Below are positions 8,146 to 17,201 of a stretch of 64,000 nt of DNA, piece after piece. The DNA lies in assembly GCA_038210245.1 (NCBI GenBank), contig JBBQWW010000001.1, positions 101,159 to 165,158 on the forward strand, written 5' to 3'. Position 1 is the first letter of the stretch. The number at the start of each line of letters is the position of its first letter. The notes below the pieces were generated by a model. The model ran no database searches, had not been told where the DNA came from, and was given only the letters and a program-made list of their open reading frames with translations. The DNA is from Bog-756 sp038210245. Lineage in GTDB: Bacteria > Actinomycetota > Acidimicrobiia > Acidimicrobiales > RAAP-2. A program made the position numbers and the translations under genes.

Positions 8146-9321
8146 ATGGAGATCGGCTACACCGAGGAGCACCAGGCACTACGGAATCGCCTGCGTGAGT
8201 ACTACGCCTCGCTGCTCACCCCCGAGGTCGAGGCCCAGCTGGCCGAGAGCCACGGCATCGGTCCCAACATGCGCCGGGTGGTCAAGCAGATGGCCGCCGA
8301 CGGGTGGCTGGGCATCGGCTGGCCCAAGGAGTACGGCGGCCAGGGCCTCGGTCCCATCGAGCAGTACATCTTCTTCGACGAGTCCATGCGGGCCGGGGCC
8401 CCGGTGCCCATGCTGACCATCAACACCGTCGGTCCCACCATCATGGACTTCGGGACCCAGGAGCAGAAGGATTTCTTCCTGCCCAAGATCCTGGCCGGTG
8501 ACATCCACTTCTGTATCGGCTACACCGAGCCGGAGTCGGGGACCGACCTGGCCTCCCTGCAGACCCGGGCGGTGCGGGACGGTGACGAGTACGTCATCAA
8601 CGGACAGAAGATCTACACCTCGCTGGCCGGTGGTGCCGACTACATCTGGCTGGCCACCCGCACCGACCCCGAGGCGGCCAAGCACAAGGGCATCTCCATG
8701 TTCATCGTGCCCATGGACACACCGGGCATCAAGGTGGTGCCCATGCACCTGCTCGGTGACCACAACATCAACTACACCTTCTACGAGGACGTGCGGGTCC
8801 CGGCGGCCAACCTGGTCGGAGGCGAGAACCAGGGTTGGACCCTCATCACCAACCAGCTCAACCACGAGCGTGTCACCCTGTGCTCGTCGGGCATCATCGA
8901 ACGGGCGCTCGACGACGTGCGCGCCTGGGCCCAGAACACCAAGCTGGCCGACGGTCGTCGGGTCATCGACCAGGAGTGGGTACAGGTCCACCTGGCCCGG
9001 GTCTACGCCCGGTTGGAGTTCCTCAAGCTCATCAACTGGAAAGTGGCGTGGACTGCTACTGAGGGCCATCTGGACGTGGCCGACGCCTCCACCACCAAGG
9101 TGTTCGGGACCGAGTTCTACATGGAGGCCTTCAAACTGCTGTTGGAGGTGGTGGGCCAGGCGGGCTACCTGACCCGGGACAGTCCCGACTCGGTGCTCGC
9201 CGGCCGCCTCGAGATGTACGCCCGCAGCCTGGTCATCCTGACCTTCGGGGGCGGTACCAACGAGATCCAGCGGGACCTGATCGCCATCTTCGGCCTGGGT
9301 CTGCCCCGGTCCCTGCGGTAG
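8146..9321 (+). CDS. acyl-CoA dehydrogenase
   Basis: FAD-dependent acyl-CoA dehydrogenase of 391 residues that would introduce the alpha-beta double bond into an acyl-CoA. The substrate/FAD loop GYTEPESGTDLAS lies near residue 125 and the C-terminal FAD motif FGGGTNEIQRD near 367. Start chosen at ATG 8146 after GGGAGGGA; the frame is open 49 codons further upstream but that part is low-complexity and carries the control region. The next gene is a second, shorter acyl-CoA dehydrogenase on the same strand 90 bp away. In steroid degraders such adjacent pairs (for example FadE28-FadE29) form alpha2beta2 heterotetramers, so a heteromeric enzyme is plausible here. Confidence 0.93.
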   Translation: MEIGYTEEHQALRNRLREYYASLLTPEVEAQLAESHGIGPNMRRVVKQMAADGWLGIGWPKEYGGQGLGPIEQYIFFDESMRAGAPVPMLTINTVGPTIMDFGTQEQKDFFLPKILAGDIHFCIGYTEPESGTDLASLQTRAVRDGDEYVINGQKIYTSLAGGADYIWLATRTDPEAAKHKGISMFIVPMDTPGIKVVPMHLLGDHNINYTFYEDVRVPAANLVGGENQGWTLITNQLNHERVTLCSSGIIERALDDVRAWAQNTKLADGRRVIDQEWVQVHLARVYARLEFLKLINWKVAWTATEGHLDVADASTTKVFGTEFYMEAFKLLLEVVGQAGYLTRDSPDSVLAGRLEMYARSLVILTFGGGTNEIQRDLIAIFGLGLPRSLR

Positions 9322-9411
9322 TCCCAGCCCCCGCACCTCCCCCGACCCGTCGCCGCCCAGCCCGAGCCCGGCGACCGACACTGCCAACGACAACGAAGAG
9401 GACACGCAATC

Positions 9412-10539
9412 ATGGACTTCTCCTTCAGCGAAGAACAAGAAGCGGTACGCGAGCTGGCCGAGCGGATCTTCACCGATCTGTCCACCCCGGAGCGACTGCG
9501 GGAGTTCGAGTCCGAGCCCGACGGGGACCGGTTCGACCGAAAGCTTTGGGGTGAGCTGGCCGCCGCCGGCCTGCTCGGCATCGCCCTTCCCGAGGCGGTC
9601 GGTGGGGCCGGCCTGGGATTCGTGGAGACCGGCCTGCTGGCCGAGGCCACCGGCAAGAGCGCGGCCTACGTTCCCACCGTCGAGACCCTGGTCGGCGCGG
9701 CCGCCGCCGTGGCCGAGTTCGGCTCCGAGGCCCAACAACAGCGGTGGCTGCCCGGGGTGGTGTCCGGCGAGTCCGTCCTCACCACGGCCCTGGTCGAGTT
9801 GGGCGGTGTCCCCACCGTGCCCTCGGTGGTGGCCGAGCGGGACGGAGACGGGTGGATCCTCTCCGGCTCGAAGGCCTGTGTCCCCTCGGGGATGATCGCC
9901 GACGCCGTGCTGGTCCCCGCCCGGGTGGAGCCCGACTCGGTGGCCGTGTTCATCGTGGAGACGTCGGCCCGGGGCGTCGGCCGCCAGCGGCAGCCCACCA
10001 ACACGGGCCAGCCGGAGGCCATCGTAAGCCTCTCGGCCACCCCGCTAGGAGCGGACGCCCTGCTGGGTTCGGTGGAAGACGGTACGGCCATCGTCGAGTG
10101 GCTGGTCCTGCGCAGCACGGCAGCCCTGGCCCTGGCCCAAGCCGGTGCGGCGGCGGCCTCGCTGGCCCTGGTGGCCGAGTACACCAAGACGCGTGAGCAG
10201 TTCGGCAAGCCCATCGCCACCTTTCAGGCCGTGGGCCAACGGGCGGCCGACGCTTACGTCGACACCGAGGCCATCCGGCTCACCGCCTGGCAGGCCGCCT
10301 GGCGGATCGACCAGGGCCTGCCCGCCGACAAGGAGGTGGCTGTGGCCAAGTTCTGGGCGGCCGACGGGGGCCAGCGGGTGGTCCATGCCGCCGTGCACCT
10401 CCACGGAGGGGTGGGGGTCGACCGCGAGTACCCACTGCACCGCTACTTCCTCATGACCAAGCACATCGAGCTGACTCTGGGCGGAGCCACTGAACAGCTG
10501 CTCCAGCTCGGGGCGGTCCTGGCTGTCGAGCCGGTCTGA
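9412..10539 (+). CDS. acyl-CoA dehydrogenase, second subunit
   Basis: 375 residues. The helical N-terminal domain begins MDFSFSEEQEAVRELA, and the C-terminal domain carries YTKTREQFGKPIATFQA near residue 257 and a closing HLHGGVGVDREYPLHRYF motif. Compared with its upstream partner, the middle beta-domain is weaker and the GGxTNEIQR FAD motif is replaced by LGGATEQLLQL. That is the usual asymmetry in heteromeric steroid-type dehydrogenases, where each subunit supplies only part of the FAD site. The ATG at 9412 follows GAAGAGGA. It probably forms one complex with the preceding enzyme. Confidence 0.92.
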   Translation: MDFSFSEEQEAVRELAERIFTDLSTPERLREFESEPDGDRFDRKLWGELAAAGLLGIALPEAVGGAGLGFVETGLLAEATGKSAAYVPTVETLVGAAAAVAEFGSEAQQQRWLPGVVSGESVLTTALVELGGVPTVPSVVAERDGDGWILSGSKACVPSGMIADAVLVPARVEPDSVAVFIVETSARGVGRQRQPTNTGQPEAIVSLSATPLGADALLGSVEDGTAIVEWLVLRSTAALALAQAGAAAASLALVAEYTKTREQFGKPIATFQAVGQRAADAYVDTEAIRLTAWQAAWRIDQGLPADKEVAVAKFWAADGGQRVVHAAVHLHGGVGVDREYPLHRYFLMTKHIELTLGGATEQLLQLGAVLAVEPV

Positions 10540-10674
10540 ACCCACCGGGCAGGACCCGGAGCCGGCTGCCGGGCTGGCTAGGATCGCTCTACGGGCAGTG
10601 GGGTCGAGACGGAGGAGGGGTCCGATGATGGGAACGGGGATCAGCCCGACATCGGTTGACGTGGGCCGCCCCCC

Positions 10675-11769
10675 ATGGTGATGGGGCGCCGCGACGGCGT
10701 GGCCCACTCGTCCTGGCCGATCGGCGCCTCCGACCTGATCGGACTGGGCACCCAGCTGGGACTGTCCCTGAGCCGGGTTCCGTTCCGTCGGCCGTGGTCG
10801 GGGGAGGGCAACCTCCCACACAATCTGGGTGTGGCCGTCACCCGCGAGACCATCCGGTCGTTCATGGGCTACCTCACTGCGCTGCCCATCGACGAGTTCC
10901 GTTTCGTCGAGCTGGTCCTGGACGACCTGTCCGGGGCCGTACTCTCGCCGGTGGTCCGCTCGCTCGACGTTGAGCAGGAGGAGGGCACGGTATCCGGGGT
11001 CCCGGGGATCTGGTACCGGCGGAAGGGGGCCGAGCCGGTCGGCACCGTGCTCTACCTCCACGGCGGGGGCTACGTCGGGACGTCGCCACGCATGTACGCG
11101 GCCTTCGTGGCCTGGTTGTGCCGGCGCACCGGTTGCCAGGTCTTCGTGGCCGACCTCCGCCTGGCTCCCGAGTTCCCGTTCCCGGCCGGACTGGAGGACG
11201 CCGTGCTGGTGATGGAGGGCCTCCTGGCCGGGGGCACCGATCCAGCGCGTCTCTTCGTGGCCGGTGACTCCAGCGGTGGGGGACTGGTGGCCTCTCTCCT
11301 GTACTCCATGCAGCGGACCCACCACCGTCCTGTGGCCGGGGTGATGCTGTTCTCCCCTGAACTGGACCTGCTGCTCGACGAGGCCTCGGTGTCCACCAAC
11401 GCCGACCGGGACATCCTGCCGTGGAACATGCCCACCACGGCCTATCTCCACGGAAGGGACGCGGGGTCGGCCCCGGTGTCCGGTGTCAACCAGGACGTCT
11501 CGGGCTGGCCACCCACCTTCGTCTCCTTCGGCAGCGACGAGATGTTCCGGGACGCCATCCGACTCTTCGTCATCCATCTGGACAAGGCCGGGGTGGACAC
11601 CACCGCCCTCGAGGAGCCGGGGATGTTCCACGTCTTCCCCATCCTGATGCCCTGGGCCGATGCCAGCAGGCGTACCTACCGGGCGGTGGCCGAGTTCGTC
11701 CAGCGCCACCTGCCCGCAGGCGGTCCGCCGATCGAGACCGGGGCGTCCTCGGAGTCGACGGCCAGCTGA
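10675..11769 (+). CDS. alpha/beta hydrolase, hormone-sensitive-lipase family esterase
   Basis: 364 residues. The oxyanion motif HGGG begins at His129 and the nucleophile elbow GDSSGGG places the Ser at 199; the acid and the base (GMFHVFP) follow toward the C-terminus. This is the carboxylesterase family IV arrangement. The first 90 residues form a helical cap and no signal peptide is seen, so it is probably cytoplasmic. A run of start codons (ATG 10675, ATG 10681) makes the exact start uncertain by two codons. The 135 bp in front contain TTGAC at 10656 but no strong ribosome site. It may release the fatty or steroid acid used by the upstream cluster, though its substrate is unknown. Confidence 0.88.
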   Translation: MVMGRRDGVAHSSWPIGASDLIGLGTQLGLSLSRVPFRRPWSGEGNLPHNLGVAVTRETIRSFMGYLTALPIDEFRFVELVLDDLSGAVLSPVVRSLDVEQEEGTVSGVPGIWYRRKGAEPVGTVLYLHGGGYVGTSPRMYAAFVAWLCRRTGCQVFVADLRLAPEFPFPAGLEDAVLVMEGLLAGGTDPARLFVAGDSSGGGLVASLLYSMQRTHHRPVAGVMLFSPELDLLLDEASVSTNADRDILPWNMPTTAYLHGRDAGSAPVSGVNQDVSGWPPTFVSFGSDEMFRDAIRLFVIHLDKAGVDTTALEEPGMFHVFPILMPWADASRRTYRAVAEFVQRHLPAGGPPIETGASSESTAS

Positions 11770-11782
11770 GTCGGGCGGCCGG

Positions 11783-13423
11783 TCAGTCGGAGGGTACGGC
11801 CTGCTTGCCACCGGCGGTGAAGATCACCACCACGGCGGAGGCCAGCAAGAGGGTGCCGGCAGCCAGGAGGGACAGATCGAGCCCGTGCCCGAAGGCGCCA
11901 TAGGCGGCCCCGACCACCTTGTCGATGATGGCCTGGATGGCGGCGTTGCCCTTGCCTACCTGGGTGGCTGCGGCCTGGGAGCCCAGTGAACCGGTGGTCA
12001 CTCCGGCGATGACCTGCGATCGGAAGGACGCGGGGATCCCGAGGGCCACCAATCGCGCCGTCAGGTTGACGGTGAGCTGCCCGTTCACGATCGATCCGAG
12101 GATGGCCACGCCGGCCACCGCGCCCAGCTCGCGTGCGGTGTTGTTGGTGGAAGCGGCCATGCCCGAGTGCTCGGCCGGCACGCTGGTCAGGGCGGAGGAG
12201 GTCACCGGGACGATGACGATGCCGAATCCGATGCCGGCCAGAGCGAGGGTCCAGCCCACCGTTCCGAGCCCGGCGTGGGGGGTGATGAGGGCATCGGTGA
12301 GGAAGATGCCGGCGGCGGCCAGCACGCATCCGGTGATCATGGGTACCCGGGGACCGACTCGGGACACCCACCGTCCGGTGAACAGCGACGCCACCACCAT
12401 CCCCACGGTCATCGGGATGAAGTCGAGGGCCAGGTGGAAGGGCGAGGTGTTCCCCACTACCTCCAGATAGAGGGCCACGAAGAAGAAGATCGAGAAGATG
12501 CCGAAATAGGAGGTGAACGCCACGATGGTCGAGCCACTGAACAGGGGTCGCTTGAAGAAGCGCACGTCGAGTACGGGATTCTCGGCCCGCAGCTCGACGA
12601 GGATGAATGCCACCACGGCCAGGATCGAGACACCGTAGAGGGTCAGGATCTTGGGGTTGATGTAACCGGCCGTCTCTCCGGCGATGGTGGCAAAGGTGGC
12701 CGTGCCGAGGGCCACCGCTCCGAGCACGAACCCGGGGATGTCGAGTCGGGCCCGGATGGGGTCGGCGTTCTCGGGCAGGACGACGATGGCGCCGATGAGG
12801 GCCACCGTCCCGAAGACCAGGTTGAACCAGAAGATGGCCCGCCAGTCCCACACGCCGACCAGCACGCCGCCGATGACGGGGCCCATGGCCAGCGCCAGCC
12901 CCGATACCGCGGCCCAGATCCCGAGGGCCCGGGCCCGGCGACGGCGCTCCGGGTAGAGGTGCCGGATCATGGACAGGGTGCCAGGTTCCGAACAAGCCGC
13001 CCCGACCCCCATGACCACTCGGCCGGCGATCAGCAGATTGGTGGTGTCGGCCAGCGCGCACAGGACCGAGCCACCGCAGAAGATGATCACGCCGATCACC
13101 ATCAACTTCTTCCGGCCGTAGAGGTCGCCCAGAGTGCCGGCCATCAGCATCAGGCTGGCGAAGGCCAGGGCGTAGCCGCTGACCACCCACTGGAGTTGGG
13201 ACACACCGGCGTGGAGGCCGGACTGGACATCGGACAGCGTGGCGCTGATCACGGTGTTGTCCAGGAAGGTCAGGAAGAGGATGAAGCAGATGACGGCCAT
13301 GCCGAAGTGAGGCATTGTGAGGCTGGGAGCTGTGGCCTCCCCGACCTCCCCGACCAGATCCGCAGGGGTTCCGGATCCTCCTGCAGCGGGGGCTCGTCCC
13401 TCGTGGGGCTCAGAGCTCTCCAT
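11783..13423 (-). CDS. MFS transporter, DHA2 (14-TM) drug/efflux family
   Basis: 546 residues with about 14 hydrophobic segments. The first follows a short cytoplasmic tail and contains the DHA2 signature FLDNTVISATLSDVQ. LYGRKKLMVIG, the family's cytoplasmic loop after helix 2, is present, as is the helix-5 'antiporter' region GPVIGGVLV. It should act as a proton-coupled exporter in the cytoplasmic membrane. The 3' end runs to within 13 bp of the convergent esterase stop. It is divergent from a VOC-family gene across 119 bp. No regulator of the TetR or MarR type is adjacent, so the exported compound cannot be guessed. Confidence 0.92.
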   Translation of the reverse strand: MESSEPHEGRAPAAGGSGTPADLVGEVGEATAPSLTMPHFGMAVICFILFLTFLDNTVISATLSDVQSGLHAGVSQLQWVVSGYALAFASLMLMAGTLGDLYGRKKLMVIGVIIFCGGSVLCALADTTNLLIAGRVVMGVGAACSEPGTLSMIRHLYPERRRRARALGIWAAVSGLALAMGPVIGGVLVGVWDWRAIFWFNLVFGTVALIGAIVVLPENADPIRARLDIPGFVLGAVALGTATFATIAGETAGYINPKILTLYGVSILAVVAFILVELRAENPVLDVRFFKRPLFSGSTIVAFTSYFGIFSIFFFVALYLEVVGNTSPFHLALDFIPMTVGMVVASLFTGRWVSRVGPRVPMITGCVLAAAGIFLTDALITPHAGLGTVGWTLALAGIGFGIVIVPVTSSALTSVPAEHSGMAASTNNTARELGAVAGVAILGSIVNGQLTVNLTARLVALGIPASFRSQVIAGVTTGSLGSQAAATQVGKGNAAIQAIIDKVVGAAYGAFGHGLDLSLLAAGTLLLASAVVVIFTAGGKQAVPSD

Positions 13424-13542
13424 GCCCCCAGTGTGCCCTCCGGAGTGGCCGAGCCCGTGGACCCGACAGCGCCGGCGACCGATCGTTCACCCAGAGTCAT
13501 CCAGTATGCCATTCTCATGTCCCCAGCCTCGGAGGGAGCCAC

Positions 13543-13983
13543 GTGACCCATTCGTTCTCACATCTCGGCATCTGCGTCTCGGACCTCGAGCGATCAGTTC
13601 GCTTCTACTGCGAGGGACTGGGATTCGAGCCGGTGGCCTCACACCGGGTAGGAGGGGAGTTCGCTGCCCTCATGGAGGTGGAGGGGGTCGAGCTCGAGTC
13701 GCGCATGCTGTCCCGGGACGGCGTGACCATCGAGCTGTTGGGCTACCTGTCACCGGAGGCCATGGGAGACCGAACCCGCCGACCCATGAACCAACTGGGT
13801 CTGACCCACCTTTCGCTCCGGGTCGATGACGTGGACGGGCTGTCCGCCGTCATCGAGGAGCTGGGAGGCACCGTGGTCCCGTCCACCCGGACCACCTTCG
13901 AACTGCCCGGGACCCGGCTCGACTTCCTCTACTGCACGGACCCCGACGGCGTCCGCATCGAATTGATGGATCTGCCCGCCTGA
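13543..13983 (+). CDS. VOC-family (glyoxalase/dioxygenase fold) protein
   Basis: 146 residues. It begins with SHLGICVSDLERSVRFYCEGLGF, the first beta-alpha-beta-beta-beta module, and ends with FLYCTDPDGVRIELMDLP, giving candidate metal ligands His (SHLGI), His (LTHLSLRV) and Glu (IELMD). The GTG start at 13543 is preceded by GGAGGGAG, and an ATG start is not available. The family covers lyases, isomerases, dioxygenases and resistance proteins, so no reaction is assigned. It is followed closely by the rhodanese gene and may be in the same transcript. Confidence 0.88.
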   Translation: MTHSFSHLGICVSDLERSVRFYCEGLGFEPVASHRVGGEFAALMEVEGVELESRMLSRDGVTIELLGYLSPEAMGDRTRRPMNQLGLTHLSLRVDDVDGLSAVIEELGGTVVPSTRTTFELPGTRLDFLYCTDPDGVRIELMDLPA

Positions 13984-14043
13984 TGCTCCACTGGCGGTGG
14001 CCCCGATGACGGAGCGGTGGGCCCGGTCCGGTACCGTGAGGCG

Positions 14044-14394
14044 GTGACCTCCGATCCCCGCCCCGTCATGGACATCGATCCCGCCGCCGCCCGCCTGCTC
14101 GTCGAGTCGGGGGCGTTCCTCCTCGATGTGCGGGAGGACGACGAGTGGAGTGCTGGCCATGCCCCCGAGGCGGTGCATGTGGCCATGGGCACGGTCTCCG
14201 ATCGGCAGGCCGAGCTACCCACCGACCGGACGGTGGTCTGCATCTGCCGGGTGGGGGGACGGTCGGGCTCGGTGGCGGCGGCGCTGGCCGGTGCCGGCTA
14301 CGACGTGCGCAACGTGGACGGGGGCATGCTGGCCTGGGAGGCGGCCGGCTATCCGGTGGCCAGCGGATCCGGTGCTACCGGTCGGGTCATCTGA
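14044..14394 (+). CDS. single-domain rhodanese (sulfurtransferase)
   Basis: About 116 residues. It has the DVREDDEWSAGHAPEAVHV N-terminal half and the active loop CRVGGRS with the persulfide-forming Cys68; a second Cys sits two residues before it (VCICR). It would carry sulfur as a cysteine persulfide in the cytoplasm. The start is unsettled: GTG 14044, used here, ATG 14068 and GTG 14017 are in frame, and none has a strong ribosome site. It is followed 24 bp later by a DUF4031 gene. Confidence 0.88.
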   Translation: MTSDPRPVMDIDPAAARLLVESGAFLLDVREDDEWSAGHAPEAVHVAMGTVSDRQAELPTDRTVVCICRVGGRSGSVAAALAGAGYDVRNVDGGMLAWEAAGYPVASGSGATGRVI

Positions 14395-14418
14395 GCCCCG
14401 ATCACCGTCCGCACGCCG

Positions 14419-14733
14419 ATGACCGTCTACCTCGATGACTGGCGCCAGCCGGCCCGCCTGGGCCCGGTGGACGACCGGTGGTCGCACCTGGTGGCCGACA
14501 CGGATGACGAGCTCCACGCCTTCGCCGTCCGCCTGGGCATGCGCCGCGAGTGGTTCCAGCACAAGGTGGGGCGCCCCCACCAGGCCCACTATGACGTTCC
14601 TGAGCGCGCCCGGGCCGAGGCCCTCCACCTCGGGGCCGTCGAGGTCACCTGGCGCCAGGTGGGCCGGATGATGCGGGAGCGACGGACCGGTGTGAGCGGT
14701 CCCCAGCGCGCCCAGCGTCCACGGACGGCGTGA
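14419..14733 (+). CDS. DUF4031 domain protein
   Basis: 104 residues. It starts MTVYLDDWRQPA and continues with WSHLVADT, the family pattern in which a conserved Tyr/Asp/Trp-rich start is followed by SHL-A-D, then a WFQ..HYDVPERARAEAL block. The function of the family is unknown, and it is common in actinobacteria. It lies between the rhodanese gene and the thiolase-like gene with gaps of 24 and 10 bp, so it is probably co-transcribed. The basic C-terminal 20 residues look disordered. Confidence 0.85.
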   Translation: MTVYLDDWRQPARLGPVDDRWSHLVADTDDELHAFAVRLGMRREWFQHKVGRPHQAHYDVPERARAEALHLGAVEVTWRQVGRMMRERRTGVSGPQRAQRPRTA

Positions 14734-14743
14734 GGGGCCGAGG

Positions 14744-16228
14744 GTGACGGTGGCTCGAGCCGCGTCGAGCTCGCTCGATCCCCGGACCCCGGTGCTGGTC
14801 GGGGTGGGGGTGGCCAGCGCCGACGCCGAGGCGGTGGAGACGATGGCCCTGGCCCTCGAGGCGGCGGGAGCCGACTCCGGTGGGGCCGGGATCCTGGGCC
14901 GGGTGGACCGGATCGCCGTTCCCCAGGGGAGTTGGACCTATCCCGATCCCGGCCGGTGGGTGGCTGACCACGTCGGCGTCGTCGATGCCCGGACCCACCT
15001 GGTCGAACTGGGCATCCCGCAACAGAGCCTGATCAACGAGACCCTGTCGGCCATCGCCTCGGGGTCTTCCGAGGTGGCCGTGGTGGTGGGAGGTGAGGCC
15101 AAGCGGTGGGTCCGCGACCTCGAGAGGGCCGGCCGACCGGCCACGGAGACCGATCAGGCCGGTGCCGTGCCCGACGTGGTCCGGCGGCGGGAGGGGCCGC
15201 TGATGGAGCCAGTGGAGGTGGCCCACCGCCTGTGGGATCCCGTGCAGCAGTACGCCATGATCGAGAACGCCCTCCGTTCCGTCGAAGGGCAGTCCCTGGT
15301 CCAGCACCGCTCCGAGGTGGCCGCGCTGTGGGCCCGCTTCAACGGGGTGGCCCGCACCAACCCCGACGCCGCGTTCCCCGCACCGCTGGATGCCGCCCAG
15401 ATCGATACGGCGACCCCGTCCAATCGACCCCTGGCCTTTCCGTACAACAAGTGGCACTCCACCCAGTGGACGGTGAACCAGGCCGCCGCGCTGCTGTTCT
15501 GTTCGGTGGAGTCGGCTCGACGACTGGGGGTGCCGACCGATCGGTGGACCTTCGCTCGGGTCGGGCTGGAGTCGAGCCATGCGGTGTCCCTGCTGCGACG
15601 CACGGCACCCCACGCCTGGCCGGCCATGCAGGTGCTGGGAGCGGCGACCGCCGAGCGCCTCGGCCGTCCGGTGGCCGAAGCCGACATCATCGAGCTGTAC
15701 AGCTGCTTTCCCGCCGCCGTGCGGGTACAGCAGCGGATGCTGGGCATCGACCCCGAGACGACTCCCACGGTGACCGGGGGGATGGCCTTCGCCGGGGGCC
15801 CGTTCAACAACTTCGTACTCCAGTCGCTGGTCCCGGTGATCCGGTCCCTCCGGGCCGATCCCGACTCCGTCGGTATCGTCACCACGGTGAGCGGTCTCCT
15901 GACCAAGCCGGGCATCGGGGCGTGGTCGGGAACGCCGGACGGCCTCCCGACTCTGCTCGCCGACCTGGGCGACGACGCTGCTGCCGTCACCGGGACCATC
16001 GACGTGGTGGAGACGCTCGACGGGTATGACGGAGACGCCACGGTGGTCACCTACACGGTCACCTACGACGGGATGGACCCGGTCCGAACAGTGGCGGTGT
16101 GCGACACCACCGATGGCCGGCGGTGTGTGGCCGTGGCCGAGGATCCGGACCTGGCCAGCCACGCTGTCGGGCACGAGCTCATCGGGTCCCGGGTGCGATT
16201 GGACCGGGGTCGCCTGACCTTGGCCTGA
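14744..16228 (+). CDS. thiolase-superfamily protein lacking the usual catalytic Cys
   Basis: 494 residues with the thiolase fold in two halves. The N-terminal half contains PQQSLINETLSAIASGSSEVAV, broken here after the Ile-Asn region, where a true thiolase would carry Cys-Gly/Ala-Ser; no Cys is present at that point. The C-terminal half has TGGMAFAGGPFNNFVLQ and ends with a beta-rich segment of about 90 residues resembling an added OB-type domain. Similar proteins in actinobacteria are annotated as acetyl-CoA acetyltransferase or SCP2-type thiolase. Claisen chemistry with this active site is doubtful; an acyl-CoA binding or retro-aldol role is possible. The GTG at 14744 follows GGGCCGAGG. Confidence 0.8.
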   Translation: MTVARAASSSLDPRTPVLVGVGVASADAEAVETMALALEAAGADSGGAGILGRVDRIAVPQGSWTYPDPGRWVADHVGVVDARTHLVELGIPQQSLINETLSAIASGSSEVAVVVGGEAKRWVRDLERAGRPATETDQAGAVPDVVRRREGPLMEPVEVAHRLWDPVQQYAMIENALRSVEGQSLVQHRSEVAALWARFNGVARTNPDAAFPAPLDAAQIDTATPSNRPLAFPYNKWHSTQWTVNQAAALLFCSVESARRLGVPTDRWTFARVGLESSHAVSLLRRTAPHAWPAMQVLGAATAERLGRPVAEADIIELYSCFPAAVRVQQRMLGIDPETTPTVTGGMAFAGGPFNNFVLQSLVPVIRSLRADPDSVGIVTTVSGLLTKPGIGAWSGTPDGLPTLLADLGDDAAAVTGTIDVVETLDGYDGDATVVTYTVTYDGMDPVRTVAVCDTTDGRRCVAVAEDPDLASHAVGHELIGSRVRLDRGRLTLA

Positions 16229-16277
16229 GGCGGGGCCGCACCGGAACGGCGCACCGCCACCGGCAAGCCCCGACTGA

Positions 16278-17201
16278 TCAGTCGAACTGCGACTCGCGAC
16301 GACGCAGGATGGCACAGAGACTCTCGTTGTATGGCGCCCTGAGTCCGAAACCTCGGCTGAGCTCGACGACCTGTCCGTTGATGACGTCGACCTCGGAGGG
16401 TCGTCGAGCCAGGTGGTCGAGGCGCATCGAAGGGCTGGCGTTGGGAATGGTGGCGGCCAATTCGGTGACGTAGCGGAGCGGGTCGTCGAACGAGAAGTGG
16501 ACGCCCATGGCCACGCCGAGCTCGTAGGCCTCGGACGTGCATCCGAGAGCCACGTCCCAAGCCGCCGAGTCGGACATCAGCTCGCCCACGGTGACATCGA
16601 ACGCCGCGCACGGAGCACTGAGCGTCACGTTGCACAGGAACTTCTCCCAGATCATGAGGCTCACGTCATCGAACGCCCGGACATTGAATCCGGCGTTGTA
16701 CCAAAGCTGTTCGATCCGCCGGAGGCGCTCGGTGATACCGCCGTCCATCTCGCCGATCCGGATCATGCGCATGCCCTCGTGGTGTACGTGGCCCGGCCTG
16801 GGGATGGACGAACCGAACCCCTCGGCGATGCCGATGAGGATGTGCTCGTGGGCGATGTGACGGGCCACACGCTCACCGGCCCCCAGCCCGTTCTGGAAGG
16901 CCATGACGGTGTCATCCGGTCGCAACAGGGGTGCGACCGCCGTGGCCACCACTCCGACGTCGGCCGCCTTGGTGGCGATGATCCAGACATCCGAGGGGCC
17001 GGCGTACTGCGGTGACCGGCCCACGTGGAGGTTGTCGACGACGAAGTTGCCACTGGCACCCGAGACGGTGAGACCGGAGGTGGCGATGGCGTCGAGATGG
17101 TCCTGACGCGTGTCGATGGCCCACACCTCATGCCCGGCCTTGCCGAAGCGGGAGGCGTAGACCGAGCCCATGGCCCCGGCCCCGACGATGGCGATCTTCA
17201 T
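16278..17201 (-). CDS. 2-dehydropantoate 2-reductase family (ApbA/PanE-like)
   Basis: 307 residues. An N-terminal Rossmann motif starts at the first residues (MKIAIVGAGAMGS, Gly7-Ala-Gly-Ala-Met-Gly12), followed by the family's KAADV region and a Lys-containing helix (IWEKFLCNVTLSA) that carries the candidate catalytic Lys. It would reduce ketopantoate with NADPH for pantothenate/CoA synthesis, but many family members act on other 2-keto or 2-hydroxy acids and no panB or panC is nearby. The ATG at 17201 is preceded on its own strand by GGAGAG. A longer in-frame reading of 93 codons upstream is rejected as noncoding. Confidence 0.85.
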   Translation of the reverse strand: MKIAIVGAGAMGSVYASRFGKAGHEVWAIDTRQDHLDAIATSGLTVSGASGNFVVDNLHVGRSPQYAGPSDVWIIATKAADVGVVATAVAPLLRPDDTVMAFQNGLGAGERVARHIAHEHILIGIAEGFGSSIPRPGHVHHEGMRMIRIGEMDGGITERLRRIEQLWYNAGFNVRAFDDVSLMIWEKFLCNVTLSAPCAAFDVTVGELMSDSAAWDVALGCTSEAYELGVAMGVHFSFDDPLRYVTELAATIPNASPSMRLDHLARRPSEVDVINGQVVELSRGFGLRAPYNESLCAILRRRESQFD

